64,000 nt of DNA from Artemisia argyi. Taxonomy: Eukaryota > Streptophyta > Magnoliopsida > Asterales > Asteraceae. Where the stretch lies: the NCBI GenBank assembly GCA_030686995.1, contig CM060697.1:105647272-105711271 (forward strand), read 5' to 3'. Of this stretch, positions 32,987-43,808 are shown piece by piece. The notes beneath the pieces are model-generated. The model did no database searches. It saw only the letters and a program-made list of their open reading frames with translations, and had not been told where the DNA came from. Numbering within the stretch: position 1 is the stretch's first letter; every line of letters begins with the position of its first letter. Position numbers and translations under genes: made by a program.

Positions 32987-33165
32987 TCAGTTCCAGAGAC
33001 TCAAGGTTTATTGAACTCAAGAAACCCCATGGTAAGTTCATGAAACAAGTTATCCTTAAATGACCTTTTCAGTGGCCTGCTAACTTAGTATCAGTTCCAG
33101 AGACTCAACTCAAGAAACCCCATTGAACTCAAGAAACCCCATTGAACTCAAGAAACCCCAACACC
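32985..33165 (+). repeat. Scrambled junction of short duplicated copia gag pieces
   Basis: TATCAGTTCCAGAGACTCAA occurs three times (about 32985, 33091 and 33168), and ATTGAACTCAAGAAACCCC or close forms occur four times between 33012 and 33160. The third copy of the first word is the true gag sequence. The pattern looks like templated filler from end-joining repair at the junction between A unit 2 and copia C. Confidence 0.65.
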
Positions 33166-33387
33166 AATATCAGTTCCAGAGACTCAACTCACTTCTGAAC
33201 AACAACTTCATCGTGAAGCAGACGAGTATGCTATGATTTTCATACTTCAAGGAATACCAAATGCAATATTTAGAAGTACTGATGCTCAGAAAACTGCTAA
33301 GGCAATGTGGGAACATGTTCATCTACTAATGGAAGGCACTCAGCTGAACAAAAAGGACATGGAATCAAAACTCTATATGGAGTACAC
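33160..33387 (+). pseudogene. Element C gag, first fragment
   Basis: This reads TPISVPETQLTSEQQLHREA..., then AMIFILQGIPNAIFRS and DMESKLYMEYT, a Ty1/copia Gag (UBN2-type) region. It stops at TACAC (33383-33387), which is duplicated at 46766-46770, where the same frame continues NFMIEPGETLESYYHRF. Element D sits exactly between. The Gag N-terminus is lost in the scrambled junction. Confidence 0.85.
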
Positions 33388-36300
33388 TGATTGGGGCTAA
33401 ACCACCAACTTATATTGACCAAGGAATGGTCAACAAAGTCAAATAGCCTAGATCAATGCTCCGGGTAATATAAGGTATCACCAGGTCGTTAAATCCCGTT
33501 GAGGTGTGAATTGTAACTTTGGCGTACTTGTGATCGGGTGATTATTCACAGAAAAGGGTTGTGATAAGAATTATTTGGAAATTATTAACAAATATAGCTT
33601 AGGAAAGCTACGTGATTGATTACGGAAATAGAGATTACAAAGATTTGAGCTAAAACCTAAAAACGTACGTTTTAATTAAAAACGTACACAGACGAACGAA
33701 ACGAAAAGTACAACTAAAGGACGGAAAGGGTTATAAGTGTAAAATTAATATTTTTACAATCCTAACAATTAAAGAAAATTTTAAGAAAAATAAAAACTAT
33801 TTTTACACTATTTAATTATTCATTATTAATTAATTACTATTTATCTATTTATTACTAATTAAACTAATTAGAATTATTAAAAATACTAAAAAGGCTTAGA
33901 AAATTAAGAAAATTTTTACAAATCTAATTAACCATCATAGGAATCCTAAAAAATTATAAAAATTTTATTTTATGTATTTTTAAACTAATTAACTAATTAT
34001 TAATCTAATTACTTATTAATTTATAATTATACTAATTATATTAGGAAAAATAGAAAATGAACAATTTAGATCCTAGAAAAATTTATAAAAATGTTTTAAC
34101 TTAAATAAAAGTTAGAAAAATTATAAAAACTAGGTTATACTTTATAAATTATAATTATGCTATTTAATTACTTAATATTAATTAAAACTTAATTAAACTA
34201 TTAATTATAAAAACAATTAAAAGACAAAATAAAAATCTAGAAAAATTTCTAAAATTACTTTAACCTAAAAGAGAATTTATAAAAATATAAAAAATGATAT
34301 ATTGCTCATAAATAAGCTAAAAAGAAAATTAAAATGATAAATCCTATTAAATAGAAACTATCACTATAATTAAAGTTGGTTTTTGGTGTTTTATCTTTTT
34401 CCAAATTAATTATACACTAAATACAAACACTTTTTCTGAAAACGCTTTTTACATAACCCAAAAATAAGCAGTTGAGAGCTTGTTGACCCTAACAGTTGAC
34501 TTTTGTTGACTGTGGAAGGATTTTAGCTCAATTTGGAGTGTGTGGGGTCCACAATGGTGAAAATAGATGCAAATAAGTATAATGAACAAGTTAAAACAGA
34601 TATCACACAAATAAGCTAAGTAAATAAGCTAAAACACCACAATAAGCTGTTTGCTTATTTGGTTCTGAGGCAGACTAGGGACAAACTTTGGATGCAAAAC
34701 TAAGTGGGGTCCACTGGTCTATAGGTCAAACAACAGATCAATACTACTTCCCTGGTAGGAGGGGGGTTGTATGGAACCAAAATGGAGGTGTGGGACCCAC
34801 TGGGTTGCCCACAAACTACCACCAAAGGTGGTGGGTGAGATGGGTGGTCTGTGCACAGGGCACACTTTTGCCCTGCAAGTACTTTCCAAGGGTACTTTGG
34901 TCCACTAGAAAAATTTGTAAAAATCAAACAAATGCATGGACTTGTAGTTCTACTGGTATACATTGATCTCAACAAGTTTCAAGATCTAAAACAACCCACA
35001 AAAATCACAATAATTCATCCCATATTGGTAAAAACCTGACACTAGTTATTTTGACTTTTTAGAAAAATGTAGGATTTGACTTATTTGAACTTTGATTGCT
35101 GATTTAGTGATCAAATATGTTATGATAACCTATATGAAGACCAACTTAAGTAAGAACACCCATTTATGAAAAGGTGTGATTGGATTTGGACTTGAAAACT
35201 CACCACAGTTAACTGTGGTGATCACTTTCTAGTGATTTTGACTTTGGTTGTGTCTTTGAACAAAATAATGATTTCCCTGACCTTAATTCCACCCAACAAA
35301 CTTAATGAAACACAGAGATGCTCAAATAAACAAGCATAACCATACAAACAGCCTACAACCAAACACTCCTTTAAAAACAATTGTTGATGAAATCTTGAGT
35401 CAGACAAACATAAAATACAACCTACTGATAGAAACTATTATAATAAGCAATGAACAAGTAATTGAAACAATAATAAAGAACTAAACTACTAAGGAGAGTA
35501 AAAATTAAAAAGCAAGGCTTACATAAGCCTTCCAAGCTAGGCTGTTAAGTAACACAGATCCACAAATACCAATCCTATGTGACTCCCACAAGTCTCTAAC
35601 CCTTTGCAATCCAGAAATTCATCCAAATCCAAAGCTGCTTCCACCTTTATCCATTTATTTTTATTTTTATTTATTTCACATTTTTAACTATTTAATGAAA
35701 CTTTGATTCTTAGTAAACTAGAAACTTGTTAAACCTTTAAAAACCTTTCTAAATGAGTGACTAAGGGTTTATGATTAGCTGAGAACCACTTGTAGTACCA
35801 AAATGAGTATTTAGAATTCTTAACTTAAACTTGAAAATTGAAACTGAGATGGAAACTTTAAAACAGAACTTTCATTGATAAAAAAGATTACAATACATTA
35901 AATTAAACTGAAAAACATTAAACCTAAGGATATTACACACTACAATGCTCCAAGATGAGCTACAATATATATCGAGGTAAAAACTAAAGCCTAAGTCTTC
36001 CACATGGCACCTTTTTGAATTCTGGGAGTCCCAATAGCTTTTTCTTTGACCTCTGACCAAATCCCAGCCGTCCAATTAGCTTTTGATCAATCTAAGCTAT
36101 TGATTAGCTTTTTGGCGCCAAATTGCATACGGGGCAAAATTGAGTGGAATAGGTGGGAGATATTAATTGTGGTGGTGTGGGTTGGTGTGGAAGGTGAAGG
36201 GGAATTTATTGTGGGGGCTGGTTGGTGAAAAAGGTGAGAGGAGGGGGGAGAGTTGCCCTGGTTTTACGCTGGATGTTGGGGGGGAAGGAGATGGTCAGCG

Positions 36301-36953
36301 GGGTGTTTGACCGGAGTTGACTGTTTGACCCCGCTTTTATTATTTTGGGATTGGGCTGGGGGAAGTGGGCTTTGGGGGCTAATGGACCAGGGGTGGACTT
36401 GGAATGGGTTTGAGGTTTGGTTTTGGGTTTAAAGATAATAAGGGTCCGGATGGTTGTAAGTTATCAAGGACCAATTTTGTAATTTCCCAAATTTCAAGGA
36501 CTGATTTTGCACTTTTCCCAATTTGCTTCCAAGGACCAATTATGATGTAATTCCAAAGTCCAAAAACCATTTTTTCCTTTTTCCAATTTTCAAAATTTCC
36601 CAGGGACCTATTTTGCCATTTTTGGATTTTCAAGGACTAAACATGTAATTTTGGAAAACTTGTTACCCAAGTGTAATATTTTGTGAGTTTTGACTTTCAA
36701 AACCTTGGGTTGACTTTTCCTTTCAAAATAAATGCATAGGGACTAAAATTGACAAGTTTTGAAACTTGGGGGACTGAAACTGCCAATATTGCAAACTTTG
36801 ATCGATTTTCCTTTGTTTTTGCACATTTTGCATTTAAAACACATGAAACACAATCCCTAGGATAATTTAAGTATTTTGATATCTTTTTGATTGTTTTTGT
36901 ATGTTTTGGCAGTTTAAATACGTCAAAAACGATAAGTGTTTGAGCACTCATCA
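33388..36953 (-). mobile_element. Element D (Athila) 3' LTR, complete (3566 bp)
   Basis: On the minus strand the LTR begins TGATGAGTGCTCAAACAC at 36953, directly after the purine tract AGTGTGGGGGAT, and ends GGTTTAGCCCCAATCA at 33388, followed by the target duplication TACAC. It matches 43809-46765 closely. U3 holds degenerate repeats around CAAGGACCAATTTTGTAATT (36460-36650). AT-rich U5 lies at 33600-34380. Open frames inside are incidental. Confidence 0.9.
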
Positions 36954-37660
36954 ATCCCCCACACTAAACTATTGCTAGTCCCTAGCAATCTTTTTAGAAA
37001 ACTTGATGGATTTGAAAAACTCTTTACCAAAAGCCATCACTTCTGGAGTAGCCAGGTGTAAGAACTGTGGCACACCTGATAGCCGTGTGATTTTGAGCAA
37101 ACCACTAGCTTTCAACGGATTTGATTCGTCTTTACCAAGAGCCGTTTGCTCCTGGACTAGCCAGCATCTTGATGGACTTAGTCAACATCTTGGTGAGCTG
37201 ATTACCAATTATGGATTTTCCACTGCCTTTACCACAAGCCATAATCTTGCGGGCTAGCCAACTCATTCGCTTTATGGGATATGGGGAGTTGAGGAACCAT
37301 ACAATTTTGGGCAAATTGCAAGCCGCCAACGGATTTGAGTTATCTTTACCAAGAGCCGTTTGCTCCTGGATTAGCCAATCCCTTTGTCGGTTAGACCTGG
37401 CGGACTGATTACCACAAAAATTTTTGAAATAAAGTGAAAAAATTTTGAAAATTTTGGCCAAAAACGGGGGTACTAGGAGATATATTTTGATGAAATTCGC
37501 TAGAATTCCCCCCCCCCCCCCCCCCACACTTAGAAATGAATATTGTCCTCAATATTCAAAAGTCCCGGCTATTATGCCGATTCTTTGAACGTAAAAAGCC
37601 AAGATTCGAATCTAACTGTGGAAACACCAGATTTCAATTTATTTCTATATATATATACAA

Positions 37661-37741
<81 letters not shown>

Positions 37742-37898
37742 AACTTATATACATATATACATTTTTTCAAATAGCGGGGGGTGGCCATTCCCCCACACTA
37801 GGTGGTAGAAAATAGAAAGAATCAGAGATACGGGTGAAAACCCGTATTGTGCTATTGTTTTTGTTCATCGAGTCGCTAGCTTGACTCGATCCCCGAAT
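36954..37898 (-). mobile_element. Element D 3' non-coding region with repeats
   Basis: On the minus strand, AGTGTGGGGG occurs three times (near 37785-37797, at the C tract 37508-37533, and at 36954-36965, the last abutting the LTR). The middle copy follows TTGAGGACAATATTC, an Athila-type phrase. A degenerate repeat of about 200 bp, sharing TTTACCAAGAGCCGTTTGCT at 37130 and 37345, covers 37000-37400. A (TA)n tract lies at about 37661-37739. No ORF after pol is preserved. Confidence 0.7.
37661..37739. repeat. (TA)n microsatellite in element D
   Basis: Nearly 40 TA units, producing spurious YIYIYI open frames on both strands. Confidence 0.95.
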
Positions 37899-40800
37899 TC
37901 AATTATTCTTGGGGAAAGTTTGGAGATCCGGGACAACCATGGATGGTATGTCCTCTCCAAAGTAGTGCTTTAAACGATGTCCATTCACTTTGAAATTAGG
38001 ACCGTCATTTTGAGATAATTCGACGGTACCATAAGGATAAACTTTTGCAATAGTGAATGGACCAGTCCATCGGGTTTTGAGCTTTCCCGAGAAGATCTTG
38101 AGTCTGGAGTTGAAAAGAAGGACTCGATCACCAACGTTGAAAACACGGTTTTTGATTTTTGAGTCATGAATCTTCTTTGTCTTTTCTTTATAGATCAAAG
38201 AGTTCTCGTAAGCTTGATCACGAAGTTCGTTTAATTCATTTAGTTGAACTTTCCTATGATCACCCGCCGTTTTGAGGTCGAAATTGGCATGCTTAAGGGC
38301 CCAATAGGCTTTATGCTCAAGCTCGATCGGAAGATGGCACGCTTTCCCGTACACAAGTTTATAAGGCGTACACCCAATGGGTGTTTTGTAAGCCGTACGG
38401 AAAGCCCAAAGTGCATCATCTAATTTGTCCGACCACGATGCACGATTCTCACCTACAGATCTTTCCAATATTCTTTTAATGCCCCGATTAGAAACTTTGA
38501 CTTGTCCACTCGTTTGAGGGTGGTACGCAGTGGAAAGACGGTGAGTTACACCGTACTTTTGCATGACTTTGTCAAATTTGTCATTACAGAAGTGCATACC
38601 ACGATCACTAATAATAGCACGTGGAGTCCCGAATCGGGCAAAAAGAGCTTTTAAAAATTTCACAACTACTCGGGCATCATTTGTGGGTAAAGCTTTCGCT
38701 TCAACCCATTTTGACAAATAGTCAACTGCCACGAGTATGTATTTGTTGCCATGAGAGGATGGAAATGGCCCCATAAAGTCGATGCCCCAGATATCAAAAA
38801 TTTCACAAACTTGAATTGCATTCTGAGGCATTTCATTCTTTTGTGAAATATTCCCGTGACGCTGGCAAGCGTCACAGGACTTGACCAACTCTTGGGCATC
38901 CTTGTAGATCGAGGGCCAATAAAAACCAGAATCAAACACCTTTTTGGCGGTGTAGTTGGGATTGTGGTGGCCCCCCGTGGGACCAACATGGCAACCCTTT
39001 AAAATTTCAGCGGCTTCCTGACCATACACACACCGCCGGATGACTTGATCCGCGCATATTTTGAACAAGTAGGGGTCGTCCCAGAAGTAATGTTTTACAT
39101 CTTTGAAAAATTTATTTTTTTGTTGGGACGACATCCCTTTCACAATGAAGTTACCCGCAAGATAGTTTACAAAGTCGGCAAACCATGGGGTAATCGAGTC
39201 TCCACGAAATGAAACCGCATTAAGGGTTTCGAGAGCAAATGTTTCATTTATTTCCTTTTTCTCAAAAGCATTTTGGTGAGGGTTTTCAAGACGGGAGAGA
39301 TGATCAGCAGCTAGGTTCTCAGCTCCTTTTTTATCACGAATAATGATATCAAATTCCTGAAGGAGGAGAACCCATCGGAGGAGTCTCGGCTTTGCATCTT
39401 GTTTTGCAAAGAGATACTTCAAAGCCGAGTGATCCGTATACACTATGCTTTTAGTCAGAATCAAGTATGGCCGGAATTTTTCAAAAGCATACACCACAGC
39501 TAATAATTCTTTTTCAGTGGTGGTGTAATGACTTTGAGCCTCGGTCATAGTCTTGCTGGCATAGTGTATAGGCTGAAAATGTTTTGTTTTGCATTGCCCC
39601 AAGACTGCCCCTATCGCATAATCACTAGTATCACACATGAGTTCGAAGGGCAAGTCCTAATCGGGGGCAACAAGAATCGGTGCCTCGGTAAGCCTTTTCT
39701 TTAGTGTTTCAAAGGCTTCGATGCACTTGGGGGAGAAGATAAAAGGAGCATCCTTTTCGAGGAGATGGGTCATAGGCCAGGCGATTTTAGAAAAATCTTG
39801 AATAAACCTACGATAGAAACCGGCGTGACCCAAAAAGCTACTAACACCTTTCACAGTCGTGGGATGAGGCAATTTTGCAATGACGTCCACTTTGGCTCTG
39901 TCAACCTCAATCCCGTTTTTTGAAATTTTATGGCCGAGGACAATGCCCTCTTTGACCATAAAGTGACTCTTCTCCCAATTTAGACATAACTTTGTGTCTT
40001 CACAACGTTTTAGCATGCTGTCTAAATGGGAGAGACATGATTGGAACGAATCCCCAATGATCGAAAAATCGTCCATGAAGACCTCCATAGTTTTCCCGAT
40101 CATGTCGGAAAAATGGCCATCATACATCTTTGAAATGTGCCCGAAGCATTACATAAGCCAAATGGCATACGTTTATATGCGAAACTTCCATAGGGGCACG
40201 TAAAAGTGGTCTTTTCTTGGTCTTGCGGGTCAATGGGAATCTGAAAGTAACCCGAGAAACCATCGAGGAAGCAATAGTACTCATTCCCCGCTAATCTCTC
40301 GAGCATCTGATCCATAAAGGGCAGAGGAAAATGATCCTTACGGGTGGTGTCATTCAATTTACGATAATCAATGCAGACGCGCCAACCCGTAACCAAACGA
40401 GTTGGAATCAACTCATTCTCCTCATTTCTGACAACAGTAATGCCACCCTTTTTTGGAACACACTGGATTGGGATGACCCAAGGACTGTCCGAGATAGGGT
40501 AAATCAATCCGGCATCAAGAAGTTTTAAAACCTCTTGTTTGATTACCTCATGAATTTTTGGATTCACCCTTCTTTGTTGTTGGACTGCAGGTTTGAAGTC
40601 GTCCTCCATTAAAATCTTGTGTGTACAAAATTCAGGGTCAATGCCCTTGATGTCGGAGAGTCGCCAAGCAATTGCTTGTTTATGAGACTTCAAAACTTTT
40701 ATGAGAGCAGCCTTTTCCTCATCACTTAAGTTTTTGGCAATTATGACGGGCAATTTATCATCACCCTCCAGAAATGCATATTCAAGATGAGGCTGCAAGT

Positions 40801-43678
40801 CCTTTAGTTCAACCTCGGGAAAGTCATCAGTTTTCTCAACATTTTTGACTTCCTCCTTATGAAGTTGTTGTGGTAGAACAGGAAGAGGAGAGGGATCTTC
40901 GTTTAACAATTTTTCAAGCATGAGAATATCCCTCTCGAGGTCGATCTCTTGGTTATCGACTCCATCGGGAATCGAGTCACTTTTGAGAAACGCCTCCATT
41001 TCTTCTAAGATGAAGTCACTTCCCTCAAACGGAGTGAGGGAAGGAGAAGAATTGGCTATGATGGGATGAGAAGATTGAGTGAGGTTTTCACTCGAAGAAT
41101 CATCAATGAAACCTAAAATCTCTTGAGCATACTCCTCAGCAGCAACATCGATGACATCAATTTGATTCACCGACTCACAATCATAATTGGAGGAGTATCT
41201 CGATGTTTGATTTAGGTTGAAGGTAATAGCTTCCGTCCCAACACGTAATGTGATCTCATGCTCGAATACATCGATAAGAGCGCACCCAGTTCTAAGGAAC
41301 CCCCTCCCAAGAATGAGAGGGACCCTAGAATCGGCATCAAAGTCAACAATCACAAAATCTGCCGGAAAATGGAACTTTCCCACTTTAACGAATACGTCCT
41401 CGGCAATGCCAATGGGACGAGAAATCGAACGATCGGCAAGCTCTAAAGTCATGCACGTGGGAGTGAGTTCGGGAAGAGAAAGTTTCTTCCACACAGAATA
41501 TGGCATCAGGTTGAAGCTAGCACCTAAGTCAGCTAAGGCGAAGCATTCAACCATACCCGGGAAAGTACAAGGAATGAGAAATTTCCCGGGGTCTCCAAGC
41601 TTTTCAGGAAGCTTTTTCAAGAGAACTGCCGAGCAGTTCTCATTTAGAGGAGTTCTTGCCATCTCAAAGAGTTTTTCTTTATTACTCAACAGATTTTTGA
41701 TTGTCGATGCAAACTTGGGCATCAAGAGAATAGCATCCGCGAAGCTAATATCAAAGTGCAAATCTTGGAAGATTTGGAAAAATTTATCCATTTGGTGATT
41801 AGCTTTTTCGCGGAGCTTTTGTTCATTGAGACGTGATGGATAAGGAATAGAAGTTTTGGATTTTGGGTTGTCCCCTGGAGTTTCTGGTGGTTCAAAGACA
41901 ACTCCAGGCTTACATCTGGTTTCAGGATTAACCTGAGGTTGGACGTGTGCTGTACTTCGTGGGCTAGGAGTTTGCACCTTGTCCTTTGTCACCTCAGGCT
42001 CACGATCCACTACCTTAGGAGGAGAGGAAGAAGAGGTAGTAGGAATCGCGGGTTCATCATATGAAGCACCACTTCGTGTTGTGATCGCCTTAGCATCGCC
42101 CCTCGGGTTAGCGATCGTGTTGCTCGGTAAAGTAGTACCTGAGCCCGAGGGTCGATCATTTAAAGACTTCTTGATGTCAGAAATCTGGCTGACCAGCAAC
42201 TTGTTCAACTCTTCTTGGGACTTCATGAATTGTTTTAACAACTCGTCAGATGAAGGCCTGGTTGGAACAATGGCTTGATTCGGATTAGGAAGATTTTGAG
42301 CTCGATTGTTCGGATTGGGACCTTGATTGAAATTTCCTTGGTTTTGATGATGGAAATTCCCTTGATTCTAGTGATTGTTTCCATGAAAGTTCTTGGGGTT
42401 GAAATTACCCTGACCTTGGTTCCGGTTAAAGTTTCCTTGATTTTGGAAACCTTGGTTTTGATTTTGGAAACCGTGACCCTGATTGAAGTTACCTTGGTTT
42501 TGATAACCTTGGTTCACTCTATTTTGGTTTTGGCCACGGTTTTGGACATTTTGGTTTTGATTAAAACCGGGAGGTCCAGGATAATGGTGAGGACGATAGT
42601 TCGGGTCCATAGGAGGGCGGTATTGATTGCCTCCTTGATTGTGGGACCCGACAATAGCATTAGCTTCATATGGAGTACCATCAGTAGCTGTGCAATTGTA
42701 GTAGGCATGCGGCCCACCACAAGTCACACAGACTTCCACTTTTTTAACCTCAGCAGGGGGAGGATGTTGTGGAAATGAAACTTTCTTTGTTTGGGCGAGA
42801 ACCAAAGCTTGGATCGCTTCAGTGAGCTTGTCAAGCTTAGCATCCGTGCTAGATTGACCCACAGAAGATGAAGTAGAAGGACCCGCATTGATTTGAGAAA
42901 CAATCGGTTTGCTTCGTGTAGAGCGGACCTTAGACTTGTTTTCTATGATTTGCAAAGCTTCTTTTGTGGTTCTACTCAAAAAATTACCTCCCGCGGAGGC
43001 ATTGAGAGAATCCTGATCAGCTTGGCTCACGCCATTGTAGAAAGTATCGAGTTGCATCAACTCAGAGAAACCATGATGTGGACACTTGCGGAGTAATTCT
43101 TTGAAACGATCCCACGCTTCACCAAAAGATTCATCATATTTCTGAGTGAACTTGGTGATTTCGTTCTTAAGACTCGTGGTCTTGGAAGGTGGGAAAAATT
43201 CGTTCAGAAATTTTTTGACAAGATCTTCCCATGTCTCAATAGATCGTGGAGGTTGTTTTTCAAGCCAAATCCGGGCTTGCCCCTCCAGGGAGAATGGGAA
43301 GAGAAGGAGTTTTATTGCTTCACAAGGGACATTTTTGTACTTGATGGTCGATGTGATTTTATTGAACCATCGAATATGAGCATGAGGATCGTCCCTCTCA
43401 AAACCATAAAATTGACTTGAGATTACAAGATTGAGTAACCTAGTTTTGAGCTCAAAATTATCAGCCACGATGGCTGGAACAACAATGGCATCTCCGTAAC
43501 CCTCGATGGGTGCTTGGAGAAGCTCACACATGGGGCGGTCTTCCGCCATGGTGACAGTGGGTGTGACAACAGTACGGATCTCAGATCCGACTGTTGGAGC
43601 AGAACGTCTACGAGGTCTTCGAGGTTTCCGGACAAGCTCACGTAATGGGCTAGTGGACCTTGAAGAACGAGTGCGCAT
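37899..43678 (-). pseudogene. Element D Gag-Pol polyprotein (Athila, Ty3/gypsy), broken
   Basis: Begins MRTRSSRSTSPLRE at 43678. Gag (43678-42371) has Athila blocks such as LFPFSLEGQARIWLEKQPP and RKCPHHGFSELMQLDTFYNG, then an Asn/Gln-rich tail. TAG at 42368-42370 interrupts. The same frame resumes with protease (ADLGASFNLMPYS near 41530; ILGRGF) and RT (CIDYRKLND, LPFMDQMLERLAG). A missing T in an A/T run at about 40112 shifts the frame; RT continues (EVFMDDFS) to a TAG at 39657-39659 where PDW-DLPFEL is expected. RNase H ([13 protein letters not shown]) and integrase ([18 protein letters not shown]) follow. The third integrase acid is replaced: GQVKVSN (AAA at 38496-38498) where the family has GQVEVSN. 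The two stops, one frameshift and this change leave it defective. Confidence 0.9.
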
Positions 43679-43808
43679 GCACTAGGGATAAAATCTTTTT
43701 GGAAAATATTTTTGTTATCGTCCCGTAATCTAGAATCGCTTTTCTTTAAGAATCACCTTAAAAGAAAACCGAATCAGAAAACGTTACGATATGTTTTGTT
43801 GTTTTTTA
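43679..43808 (-). mobile_element. Element D leader remnant, PBS deleted
   Basis: 130 bp separate the Gag ATG from LTR-homologous DNA, and no TGGCGCC-type primer site is present. The neighbouring LTR lacks the part equivalent to 33388-33993. One deletion therefore removed the last 606 bp of the 5' LTR, the primer-binding site and most of the leader. Confidence 0.75.

Noticed and set aside
34688..35039. Short frames within the D LTR, repeated at 44518-44852
   Set aside because: Present in both LTRs by duplication of non-coding sequence; no start context, domain or conservation evidence.
37536..37815. Tyr/Ile repeat proteins on both strands
   Set aside because: Pure translation of the (TA)n tract.
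41217..41798. Plus-strand frame of 193 aa within element D
   Set aside because: Antisense shadow of the D protease region.
42275..42778. Plus-strand Ile/Leu/Val-rich 167-aa frame resembling a membrane protein
   Set aside because: Antisense of the Asn/Gln-rich tail of D Gag; hydrophobicity is a codon artefact.
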